A stretch of 64,000 nucleotides of DNA from QHXQ01 sp038322995 (GTDB lineage Bacteria > Acidobacteriota > Blastocatellia > Pyrinomonadales > Pyrinomonadaceae). The notes below the pieces were generated by a model. The model did not search any database, had not been told where the DNA came from, and was given only the letters and a program-made list of their open reading frames with translations. The DNA lies in NCBI GenBank assembly GCA_038322995.1, contig JBBQGM010000011.1, forward strand, positions 1-64,000, written 5' to 3'. Position 1 is the stretch's first letter. Each line of letters starts with the position of its first letter. This document shows, in pieces, positions 35,273 to 43,785 of the stretch. The translations under genes were made by a program, and so were the position numbers.

Positions 35273-36259
35273 TCACCTGCTGTTATTGTTGAAGGCGCAA
35301 CGGGCCGCGCCATAGAGTGCGGTCTTGTCGTCGAGGACGACGTGGACGGGAATCGCGCCGACGAGCGCGGACATGCGCCCTTTGTCTTGAAAGGCCGTCA
35401 TGAAACTGCCGTCTTTCAACTTCTCGATGATCTTCGGCGCGACGCCGCCGCCGATGTAAAGCCCGCCGATTGATTTAAACGTCAGCGCCAGATTCCCGGC
35501 CGCTGCGCCATAGATCAGCACGAAGTAATCAAGCGCCTTGACCGCGATCTCAGCTTTATTGCCCAATGCGGCCTTCGAGACGGCCGCCGTTTTATCGCCG
35601 TTGGCGATCCCTTCAGCTAACCAGGCTGGCTCTTCCGCCCGCTTCGTGTCGCGCAAGAAACTGTAAATATTAAACAGTCCGGGGCCGGACAGCGCCCGCT
35701 CGTAGCTGACGTGGCCGTGGAATTTATCTGTCAGATAGCGCAGCAGTTCGATCTCCTCGACATTGCTCGGGGCGAAATCGGCGTGCCCACCTTCAGACGC
35801 AATCGGGCGATATTTTTGGCCGTCCCAGAAAATGCCGGCCATGCCGAGGCCTGTGCCCGCAGCGATCAAGGTGCGATGCCCTTCGCGCGCTTCGCCTGCG
35901 CTGAGCGTGTAGAGTTGCTCGTCCTTCAAACCCTCGATGCCATAGGCCGTTGCTTCGAGATCATTGATGAGCGCAACATGCTCGACGCCGATGGTGCGCG
36001 CGAGCGCGTCGCCGTCCACCGTCCACGCGAGGTTCGGCGTCTCGACGCGCCCGCCGACGACGGGGCCGGCGATCCCGAAGCAAGAGGCATGCACCTCGGC
36101 CGGGTTGGCCGCGACGTACTCCTCGATGATCGCGTTGAGCGAGTGGTATTGCTTACTCGGAAAGCTCTTTTGATTGATGGGCGTGCCGAGTTGTTGCGCG
36201 TCCTCTGCAAAGAGGGCGACGTTGGTTTTCGTGCCGCCGATGTCTCCAGCCAGAATCAT
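35273..36259 (-). CDS. glk: Glucokinase (Glk family)
   Basis: 328 residues. The N-terminal ATP-phosphate loop MILAGDIGGTKTNVALF, the glucose-binding LINDLEATAYGI with its catalytic Asp, AAGTGLGMAG, the EGGHADFAP motif of this family, and SIGGLYIGGGVAPK near the end. It lacks the Cys-rich zinc motif of ROK kinases, so it belongs to the proteobacterial-type Glk family. It makes glucose 6-phosphate, the substrate of zwf, and lies between opcA and pgl. Confidence 0.94.
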   Translation of the reverse strand: MILAGDIGGTKTNVALFAEDAQQLGTPINQKSFPSKQYHSLNAIIEEYVAANPAEVHASCFGIAGPVVGGRVETPNLAWTVDGDALARTIGVEHVALINDLEATAYGIEGLKDEQLYTLSAGEAREGHRTLIAAGTGLGMAGIFWDGQKYRPIASEGGHADFAPSNVEEIELLRYLTDKFHGHVSYERALSGPGLFNIYSFLRDTKRAEEPAWLAEGIANGDKTAAVSKAALGNKAEIAVKALDYFVLIYGAAAGNLALTFKSIGGLYIGGGVAPKIIEKLKDGSFMTAFQDKGRMSALVGAIPVHVVLDDKTALYGAARCAFNNNSR

Positions 36260-36295
36260 GTTCTTCGCCTGTTGTGTGTTATTGTTCGACTGCGA

Positions 36296-37465
36296 CTAAC
36301 CACGTGGCAGCGCGGCCAGCATTTGCGCTGCTGCCGCCGCTGTCTGCTCGTAAACCTTATCGCGCACGAGCAGCCCCAACTCGCGGCTGAGCCGCTGCCC
36401 TTCGGTCTTTTGCTCGTAAGCTAAGACGCGCTCGATCTGGCGCGCATCGCTGACGTGCGCCTCCGTGCTGAGTTTCGTACCGGCTTCATTGATGGCAACG
36501 GAAAACTCGGCCGCCCCTGGTCCGGACTTTAGCGTGACAGACGCCAGCATGCCGTCGTGGCCTTCGCGGTCAAGCGCCGCGCGAAACTCGATGGTAATTT
36601 GCCGCCCGCCAAGACCCTGCGCGCTGATACGATGCACCGGGCCATCAACTGCCGCGCCCTCGGCGCTCACCATCCAACCAAGACGCGCGGCCAGCCAGCC
36701 CGTGATGAGCAAGGCTTGCGCCGCAATCTGTTCATGAGCAATGTCAGGTGGGTCGTATTCGATGACGACATTGTCGATCTGATCCAGCGACGCGCGATAG
36801 TCGGGCACGTCCCAGAAGCTGGCGAGCAGCGTGCGCCACGCCGTCATGCGCCCCCAGTTGATGTCGCTAACAGTCATGAATTGCGGCCGGTTGCGGATAA
36901 TCTCGGCTAGCCGTTGTATATCTTCGTGTGGATGATCGAAGGCGAGCGAATCGATGACGACGCGGTCTGACAGATCGACCAGCCGATTGAAGAGCTTATC
37001 CTCATAGTGCGGAATGTCTTTCCACCACAGGAAGACCGGCACATCGGGCATCAGCAACGGCTCAATCGCCGTCGAGACGTTTTCCAGCACCGGCCCGCTT
37101 GCTTCAATCGTGATCTGTTCGCCGCAGACCTGTTTCACGCCTTTGCTCGATGTCTGACAACTGGTAGAGACATACGCTTCCAGTTTGGCATCGGCCCCGG
37201 CGCGGTCGGCGATGAGCAAGATGGCGCGGCTCGGCGTCTGCGCGGTTACATCTTCGAGCGCTTGATCAATCACCGCGCGATCTTCGTCCTGTCCAGCATA
37301 GACGATCAGATTTAACACGCACACGCGCGTCATGCCTGCTTCGTTAGCGGCCCCATCCGCGCCCTTAGCCGGCTGCCACATCGCGGCCAGTTCTTTTTCG
37401 AGTTTGCCAACGTCGATCCCTGCGACCGAGACAGCGCCGGCGCTTTCGTGAGTTTGTGTTTCCAT
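36296..37465 (-). CDS. opcA: Glucose-6-phosphate dehydrogenase assembly/allosteric protein OpcA
   Basis: 389 residues. OpcA family, recognised by TRVCVLNLIVYAG, PSRAILLIAD, VCGEQITIEASG with VPVFLWWKDIP, and DRVVIDSLAFDHP with FMTVSDINWGRMTAWR. In cyanobacteria and actinobacteria OpcA binds G6PDH and activates it, in cyanobacteria under thioredoxin control. It lies 67 bases downstream of zwf. Cys residues near 103 and 114 (TSCQTSSKGVKQVCGE) could be redox-active, but that is speculation. Confidence 0.92.
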   Translation of the reverse strand: METQTHESAGAVSVAGIDVGKLEKELAAMWQPAKGADGAANEAGMTRVCVLNLIVYAGQDEDRAVIDQALEDVTAQTPSRAILLIADRAGADAKLEAYVSTSCQTSSKGVKQVCGEQITIEASGPVLENVSTAIEPLLMPDVPVFLWWKDIPHYEDKLFNRLVDLSDRVVIDSLAFDHPHEDIQRLAEIIRNRPQFMTVSDINWGRMTAWRTLLASFWDVPDYRASLDQIDNVVIEYDPPDIAHEQIAAQALLITGWLAARLGWMVSAEGAAVDGPVHRISAQGLGGRQITIEFRAALDREGHDGMLASVTLKSGPGAAEFSVAINEAGTKLSTEAHVSDARQIERVLAYEQKTEGQRLSRELGLLVRDKVYEQTAAAAAQMLAALPRG

Positions 37466-37532
37466 GATGCCCGTTAAGTATTCAGTTCAGAATTTCGGTT
37501 GCTCTGTCAACCCCGTTCAAGCCGAAAGACTC

Positions 37533-39077
37533 TTACGGCCGCCGCCAACGGCGTCCGTCCTTTTCTAACATGTCATGGATCGCCTGCGGCCCCCACGAAC
37601 CGGCTTCGTAGTTCGGGAACGGGGCATCGGCCTTCGTCGCGGCCCATTCTTCCAGGATCGGCATGACGATCTCCCAGCCGCGCTCGGTCATGTCGGTGCG
37701 GGCGTAGAGCGTCGGGTCGCCGAGGATACAGTCGAGCAACAGCCGCTCGTAAGCTTCGGCGAGTTGGACGCCAAAGGACGAGCCATAGCGGAAGTCCATG
37801 TTCACGTCACGAATGCGCGTGACCTGGCCGGGCACTTTCGCGCCGAAGCGCAGCGAGATACCTTCGTCCGGCTGCACACGGATGATCAATTGATTGGGCG
37901 CGACCTGCTCCATCATCTCGCGGCCGAAAAGCGGATGCGGCGCGTTCTTAAACTGGATGGCGATCTCGGTGACGCGCTTGGCCAGTCGTTTACCCGAACG
38001 AATGTAGAAGGGTACGCCCGACCACCGCCAGTTATCAAAGTACATGGGGACAAGCGCGAAGGTCTCGGTCGCACTATCAGGCGGCACGCCGCCCTCTTCC
38101 CGATAGCCGGGCACGGGCTTACCGTTGATCGAGCCGGGGCCGTATTGCCCGCGCACACATTCGTTGCGCACGCGCTCCGGCGTAAACGGCCGCACCGCCA
38201 TCATCGCCTTGATCTTCTCGTCGCGCACCGACTCGGAGTTGAGGCTCGCGGGCGGCTCCATCGCGACAATCGAGAGCACTTGAAAGACGTGGTTCTGGAT
38301 CATGTCGCGCACGACGCCCGCTTTGTCGTAGTAACCGCCGCGCCCTTCGACGCCCACCGTCTCGGCGTTCGTGATTTGCACGTGGTCGATGTACTGCCGA
38401 TTCCAGAGCGGCTCGTAGATGCCGTTGGCGAAACGGAAGACGAGCAGATTCTGCACCGTCTCTTTGCCGAGATAATGATCGATGCGATAAATCTGCGACT
38501 CGTCAATGTGCTGGTGAATGTCTTTGTTCAGTTGCTGCGCGCTGGCCAGATCGGTGCCGAACGGCTTCTCGATGATGACGCGCCGCCAACCTTTGGACTG
38601 ATCAACTAGCCCGGCTTCACCCAACTGTTTGACCGCCTCGGCATAAAGCGACGGCATGGTCGAGAGATAGTAGACGCGGTTGCCTTGCGTGCCGCGCTCG
38701 CGGTCGATCTGATCGAGCAGGTCGTTGAGCTTTTTATAATCTTCCGGCTGATCGATGTTGACGGCCGAGTAGTAAAGCCCCTGCGCGAAGGACGCCCAGA
38801 CTTCTTCGTCCACGCTCTTCGCTTCGGAGAACTGGCCGATGGCTTCTTTCATCTTGCCGCGAAAGTCGTCGTGGCTCATCTCGGTGCGGGCTGCACCGAC
38901 GATGGCGAACTCGCCGGGGATAAGGCGCTCTTGCACAAGGCGATAGAGCGCGGGCACGAGTTTGCGCTTGGTCAAGTCGCCGGTCGCGCCGAAGATGATC
39001 ACGGTACACGGCTCGGCCGTGCGCTCAAGGCGCAATCCTTCGCGCAAAGGATTGTCCATCACGGTTGCTGCTGACAT
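37533..39077 (-). CDS. zwf: Glucose-6-phosphate 1-dehydrogenase
   Basis: 514 residues from the ATG at 39077, with GAGGAA seven bases upstream; a GTG one codon earlier is less likely. The Rossmann motif IFGATGDLTKRKLVPALY, the catalytic RIDHYLGKETVQN with its His, and the G6P-binding EKPFGTDLASA are all present. Length is typical. It oxidises glucose 6-phosphate to the lactone, giving NADPH. opcA follows and gnd precedes it (201-base gap). Confidence 0.96.
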   Translation of the reverse strand: MSAATVMDNPLREGLRLERTAEPCTVIIFGATGDLTKRKLVPALYRLVQERLIPGEFAIVGAARTEMSHDDFRGKMKEAIGQFSEAKSVDEEVWASFAQGLYYSAVNIDQPEDYKKLNDLLDQIDRERGTQGNRVYYLSTMPSLYAEAVKQLGEAGLVDQSKGWRRVIIEKPFGTDLASAQQLNKDIHQHIDESQIYRIDHYLGKETVQNLLVFRFANGIYEPLWNRQYIDHVQITNAETVGVEGRGGYYDKAGVVRDMIQNHVFQVLSIVAMEPPASLNSESVRDEKIKAMMAVRPFTPERVRNECVRGQYGPGSINGKPVPGYREEGGVPPDSATETFALVPMYFDNWRWSGVPFYIRSGKRLAKRVTEIAIQFKNAPHPLFGREMMEQVAPNQLIIRVQPDEGISLRFGAKVPGQVTRIRDVNMDFRYGSSFGVQLAEAYERLLLDCILGDPTLYARTDMTERGWEIVMPILEEWAATKADAPFPNYEAGSWGPQAIHDMLEKDGRRWRRP

Positions 39078-39278
39078 CACTGGTTCCTCGATGATGAATG
39101 GCTCAAAGAAATGACGAGTTCAACTGCGGCATTAAGCCCTGCGCCGGGCCAACTGCGTAAGCCGATCAGATATTTCAGACTGTTTCATTGATGACCGGCA
39201 AGCTTTCGCTCGACGCAGGGATACTGTCGCCGGCCGCGCGCGAACCGTTTGAGCGCCCACGCGCGGCCGACTGAATCG

Positions 39279-40730
39279 TTACTGCTTACCGAGTAGCTCT
39301 TCCCACTCGGTATGGATCATGCCACCGCCGGGCTTGTCCGTGCGCTCGTAGGTGTGCGAGCCGAAGAAGTCGCGTTGCGCCTGTGTCAGATTCAACGGCA
39401 ACTCGGCCGCGCGGTACGAGTCGAAGTAACCGATGGAGGCCGACATGCCGGGCACGGGCACGCCGGTCGTGATGGCCGTAGCCACGGCCTTGCGCCAGTT
39501 CGGCTGCGCCTGTTCGACAAACGCATTGAAGTCGGGATCGACGAGCAGACTCGGCAGATCGGCGCGACGTTGATAAGCCTGTTTGATCTTGTCGAGGAAC
39601 TGCGCGCGGATGATGCAACCACCCTTCCAGATGCGCGAGCATTCGCCCAGATCAACATTCCAATTCCAGGCTTGCGAGCCGGCGCGGATCAAGTTCATGC
39701 CCTGCGCATAAGAGCAAATCTTCGAGGCATACAGGGCATCATGGATGCATTGGATCATCTCTTTCTTGTCGCCCGCGTAGTTGCCGCGCTCCGGCCCCTT
39801 GATCTGCTTGCTCGCTTCGACGCGCTCCTCTTTGCGCGCTGACAGATTGCGTGTGTCCACGGCCGCGTCAATCGTCGGCGTCACGATGCCGAGGTCGAGC
39901 GCAATGTCGCTCGTCCACTTGCCCGTGCCCTTCTGTCCGGCTTTGTCGAGCACCAGATCAACGAGCGGCTTCCCTGTCTCCGGGTCTTTGACGCGCAAGA
40001 TTTTCGCCGTGATCTCGATCAGGAACGATTCCAGATCGCCGCGATTCCACTCGTCGAACACGTCGGCCATCTCGTCGGCCGACATGCCGAGGATGCCGCG
40101 CATCATGTCGTAGGCTTCGGCGATGAGTTGCATGTCGCCGTACTCGATGCCGTTATGCACCATCTTGACGTAGTGGCCCGCGCCACCGGGGCCGATGTAG
40201 GTAACGCATGGGCCGTCGTCCACCTTCGCGGCAATCGCTTCCCAGATCGGCCGAATCTGTTCATAAGCGTCTTTGTCGCCGCCGGGCATAAGGGACGGGC
40301 CCCAGAGCGCGCCCTTCTCGCCGCCGGAGACGCCGGAGCCGATGAAGTTGAAGCCCTCGGCCTTCAACGCTTTCTCGCGCCGCTCGGTATCTTGAAAATA
40401 GGAATTGCCGCCGTCAATGATGATGTCGCCCTGATCCATGAAAGGCTTGATCTGGTCAATCGTCCAGTCCACAGCCTCGCCCGCTTTAACAAGCAGGATC
40501 ATCTTCCGCGGCCGCTCAAGCGACTTGACGAACTCTTCCGGCGACTTCGTGCCGATCACTTGTTTGCCGGCCGCGCGGGCGACGAAATCGTCCACTTTCC
40601 CAGGGGCACGGTTATAGACGGCGATGGGAAAGCCATTGCGCTCGATGTTCATGGCGAGATTCTCGCCCATCACGGCGAGGCCGATCATGCCGATCTTCGC
40701 TGACTTAGGGGTCTGTTCCGGTGTGGCCAT
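39279..40730 (-). CDS. gnd: 6-phosphogluconate dehydrogenase, decarboxylating
   Basis: 483 residues, ATG start. NADP-binding IGMIGLAVMGENLAMNIERNGF, the GSGVSGGEKGALWGPSLMPGG substrate loop, HNGIEYGDMQLIAEAYDM with catalytic Lys/Glu context, and the C-terminal HTYERTDKPG of the long, dimeric form. It makes ribulose 5-phosphate, CO2 and NADPH. A fold-back repeat fills its upstream gap to the tal-pgi stop. Confidence 0.96.
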   Translation of the reverse strand: MATPEQTPKSAKIGMIGLAVMGENLAMNIERNGFPIAVYNRAPGKVDDFVARAAGKQVIGTKSPEEFVKSLERPRKMILLVKAGEAVDWTIDQIKPFMDQGDIIIDGGNSYFQDTERREKALKAEGFNFIGSGVSGGEKGALWGPSLMPGGDKDAYEQIRPIWEAIAAKVDDGPCVTYIGPGGAGHYVKMVHNGIEYGDMQLIAEAYDMMRGILGMSADEMADVFDEWNRGDLESFLIEITAKILRVKDPETGKPLVDLVLDKAGQKGTGKWTSDIALDLGIVTPTIDAAVDTRNLSARKEERVEASKQIKGPERGNYAGDKKEMIQCIHDALYASKICSYAQGMNLIRAGSQAWNWNVDLGECSRIWKGGCIIRAQFLDKIKQAYQRRADLPSLLVDPDFNAFVEQAQPNWRKAVATAITTGVPVPGMSASIGYFDSYRAAELPLNLTQAQRDFFGSHTYERTDKPGGGMIHTEWEELLGKQ

Positions 40731-40762
40731 TGTCTTATCCTCAAATGAAATGATGAATGATG

Positions 40763-40834
40763 AACGCGGAACGATGAATGAAGAAATCAGTTTTCAGCTT
40801 ATCATTCATCCTTCATCCTTCCGCGTTCCGCGTT
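40763..40834. repeat. Imperfect inverted repeat between tal-pgi and gnd
   Basis: aacgcggaacg at 40763-40773 pairs with cgttccgcgtt at 40824-40834, and atgaatgaag/cttcatcc-type segments continue the stem inward with bulges. The right arm abuts the tal-pgi stop codon. It has the look of a dispersed gatgaa/ttcatc repeat rather than a terminator, as the operon continues past it. Confidence 0.6.
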
Positions 40835-43701
40835 TACTTCGCCGTTGCGCCCGCGACGGGCACGGCTGCGCCGATTAACTCTTGCAAGCGTTTGAGACCG
40901 GAGAGCACGTTCGCGCCGAGGTCAATGCGAATGGCGCGGCGGCCGCGCGACGCGAGCGAGCGGAAATCGCCGAGCGCCTGCGCCTGCTTCAGCGTGTTGA
41001 AGCTGTAAGGCTCGCCCGGAATCGGCACGTCGCGCGAGTCGGGCGCGGTGATCTGGATGAAGACGCCCGCATCCGAGCCGCCCTTGTGTAGCTGCCCGGT
41101 CGAATGCAGGAAGCGCGGGCCGTAGCCGGTCGTGGTCGCGCACTTCGTCGCATCGCGCAGATGCGTGCGGATCGCCTGAATCGCCGCCTCATGCTCCGGC
41201 GTCTCTTCGATGTAATCAAGCAACGCAATGTAATCACCCGGCTTGACGCGCGCGAGATGCGCCTTGATCGCGTCGGCGACAGACGACGAAGCGAGTTCGC
41301 CGCGCGTCTTGTCGTCGGCATAGATCGTGAGCGAGTCGTCTTTGGCCAGCACGCCCTGCTCCGTCAACTTGCCGTCGCGCGTGTAAGCTTCGAGCAACTC
41401 TTTGGTCGCGTCCTTCGACTCTTGCACGTTCGGTTGATCGAACGGATTGATGCCGATGCGCCAGCCCGCAAACGCCGTCGCGATCTCCCAGAGGAAGAAC
41501 TCTTCGCCGAGATCATAGATGTCCGTTAGCGTGCGATAGACGACCGGATGCCCGGCCGCTTCGAGCGCCTTAAACTTCGCATCTACCTCGCTGTCGAGTT
41601 TGCCGACGGAGATCGAGACGAACAGCCGATCATCGCCGTAAACCGATGGCGTGCCCAAGGCTTCACCCGCGACCGGCACGATGCCCTTGCCATCCTTGCC
41701 CGTGCTTTCGGCCAACAACTGCTCGACCCACAGCCCGAACGAGCCGATCTTCGGATCGCAGATGATCGTGCATTTGTCGCGCCCCGCTTTGGCACACTCG
41801 CCCAGGATCGCGCCGAGTTTTGCGCCGGGATTATCGGCGGCCGGCACAACCGATGCGCACGAGTGGACAATGCGTTCAGCGCGGTCGAGCAACTTGCGCA
41901 CGTCAATGCCAGCCAGCGCGGCCGGGACGAGACCGAAGTAAGAGAGGGCGGAATAGCGCCCGCCAATGTCGGCCGGGTTCAGGAAGATGCGTTTGAACTT
42001 GTCGCGCGTCGCGTCAGCTTCCATCTTCGTGCCCGGATCGGTGATGGCGATGAAGCACTCGCCAGGATTCTCTTTGCGCTTGGAGACCTGATCCCACCAG
42101 TATTTGTAGAAGACGGCCGGCTCGGTCGTCGTGCCTGACTTCGACGAGATGATGAACATGCAGTGCGTGATGTCGATCTGATCCGCAATGTCGGAGAAGG
42201 CATCGGGGTCGGTCGAATCTAGCACGAGCAGTTCGGGATAACCCTCCTGCTTGCCGAACGTCTGGCGCAGCACTTCAGGGCAAAGCGATGAGCCGCCCAT
42301 ACCGCAGACCATCACGTGTTTGAACTCGCGCACGTTGCGGATACGATCAGCGAACTCGACAAGGTCTTCTTCCGCGCCGATCATTTGATCGGGCACGGTC
42401 AACCAGCCGAGCGCGTTCTTAATAATCGCCTGGTGCGCTTCGTCCTCTTTCCAGAGTTTCGCATCCTTGCGCCAGATGCGCCGCATCACGTCGCCCTTGT
42501 CGGCTTCCTTGATGGCGGCACTGACGGCGTCAGCATGCTTTCCCAACGACGCGGTCAGCCTCTCGTTGATGCCGGACAACAACGCATCACGCTTCGATTC
42601 GATGGACTCGACAAGCGTATCGAACGAGGTGACAAATGAAGCCAGCCCGTCTTCCTGCAACTTTTGCGTCACGGCGGCAATATCAATGCCGACGCCTCTC
42701 AGATCGTCAAACAATGTGCGGCATTCCGCCAGACCCTCTGAGAGCGTCACCTTCGGCGTGCCGTGATCGCGGATCGCGGTATAGGTTGCGGGCGGGACAG
42801 TGTTGACCGTCTCCGGCCCGATCAGTTGATCCACATAGAGCACGTCCGAGTAGGCCGGGTTCTTCGTGCCGGTGGACGCCCATAGTTGTCGCTGCACTTG
42901 CGCGCCTTTGGCCAGGAGATCGGCGAAGCGCGGGCCGTGGAAGATTTCGTTGAAGCGGGCGTAGGCGAGTTTGGCGTTGGCAATCGCGGCCTTGCCGAGC
43001 AAACCTTCGAGCCGCGTCTTCTCTTCGGGCGTGGCGGCGTGGCGGGCCATGTACTCAAGGTCTTTATCAATCGCCGTATCCACGCGCGAGACGAAGAAAC
43101 TGGCGACCGAGGCGATGTGATCGACGTTCTTGCCTGCGGCGGCCCGCCGTTCGAGACCTTTGATGAAGGCGTCCGCGACCTGCTCGTAGTTCTCCAGCGA
43201 GAAGATCATCGTGACGTTGATGTTGATGCCGCGCGAGATACACTCTTCGATGGCCGGCAAGCCCTCTTGCGACGCCGGAATCTTGATCATCACGTTCTTG
43301 CGACCCAAGCGATTGAACAAGCGGTCGGCCTGTTCAATCGTCTCGTCGGTCTTGAACGCCAGGCGTGGGTCAACTTCAAGGCTGATGTAGCCATCCACGC
43401 CGTCGGTCTTATCATAGACTGTTTTGAGTATGTCGGCGGCGTTACCGATGTCGTCAATCACGAGGTCTTCATAGATGTCCATCACGCTCTTGCCGGATTG
43501 GACAAGTTGGCGCATCTGCTCGTCGTAGTCGGTCGAGCCGGTAATGGCCTTTTCGATGATGGTCGGGTTCGAGGTAACGCCGCGCAGGTCGTCCTCTTTG
43601 ATCTTCGTCGCCAGATCGCCGCTCGTCAGCATCGCCCGGCGGATGTTGTCGTACCAGATGGACTGGCCCGTCTTCATAATTTCAACTAGGGGATTACTCA
43701 T
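40834..43701 (-). CDS. tal-pgi: Bifunctional transaldolase / glucose-6-phosphate isomerase
   Basis: 955 residues with two enzymes in one chain. Residues about 1-370 are a transaldolase (TSNPTIIEKAI, the Schiff-base Lys in NVMIKIPASQEG, MIFSLENYEQVADAFIKGLE). From about 430 to the end is a phosphoglucose isomerase of the short, divergent type (VCGMGGSSLCPEVLR, FIISSKSGTTTEP, GGRYSALSYFGLVPAALAG). Fused tal-pgi proteins are known in several phyla. Together they let the operon recycle fructose 6-phosphate into glucose 6-phosphate. The frame is continuous, with a linker rich in charged residues. Confidence 0.92.
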   Translation of the reverse strand: MSNPLVEIMKTGQSIWYDNIRRAMLTSGDLATKIKEDDLRGVTSNPTIIEKAITGSTDYDEQMRQLVQSGKSVMDIYEDLVIDDIGNAADILKTVYDKTDGVDGYISLEVDPRLAFKTDETIEQADRLFNRLGRKNVMIKIPASQEGLPAIEECISRGININVTMIFSLENYEQVADAFIKGLERRAAAGKNVDHIASVASFFVSRVDTAIDKDLEYMARHAATPEEKTRLEGLLGKAAIANAKLAYARFNEIFHGPRFADLLAKGAQVQRQLWASTGTKNPAYSDVLYVDQLIGPETVNTVPPATYTAIRDHGTPKVTLSEGLAECRTLFDDLRGVGIDIAAVTQKLQEDGLASFVTSFDTLVESIESKRDALLSGINERLTASLGKHADAVSAAIKEADKGDVMRRIWRKDAKLWKEDEAHQAIIKNALGWLTVPDQMIGAEEDLVEFADRIRNVREFKHVMVCGMGGSSLCPEVLRQTFGKQEGYPELLVLDSTDPDAFSDIADQIDITHCMFIISSKSGTTTEPAVFYKYWWDQVSKRKENPGECFIAITDPGTKMEADATRDKFKRIFLNPADIGGRYSALSYFGLVPAALAGIDVRKLLDRAERIVHSCASVVPAADNPGAKLGAILGECAKAGRDKCTIICDPKIGSFGLWVEQLLAESTGKDGKGIVPVAGEALGTPSVYGDDRLFVSISVGKLDSEVDAKFKALEAAGHPVVYRTLTDIYDLGEEFFLWEIATAFAGWRIGINPFDQPNVQESKDATKELLEAYTRDGKLTEQGVLAKDDSLTIYADDKTRGELASSSVADAIKAHLARVKPGDYIALLDYIEETPEHEAAIQAIRTHLRDATKCATTTGYGPRFLHSTGQLHKGGSDAGVFIQITAPDSRDVPIPGEPYSFNTLKQAQALGDFRSLASRGRRAIRIDLGANVLSGLKRLQELIGAAVPVAGATAK

Positions 43702-43721
43702 TGTTTCACTCCTCGGTTGGA

Positions 43722-43773
43722 GATGGCAGATGAAAACCGTCGATTAACTGAGCGATAGCTTTCATCTGCCGTC
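43722..43773. repeat. Inverted repeat between tkt and tal-pgi
   Basis: Bases 43722-43735 and 43760-43773 pair at 13 of 14 positions (ggcagatgaaa core) with a 24-base loop, in the 84-base gap between tkt and tal-pgi. No T-run follows, so it is probably not a terminator. Confidence 0.6.
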
Positions 43774-43785
43774 AATATATAACTC

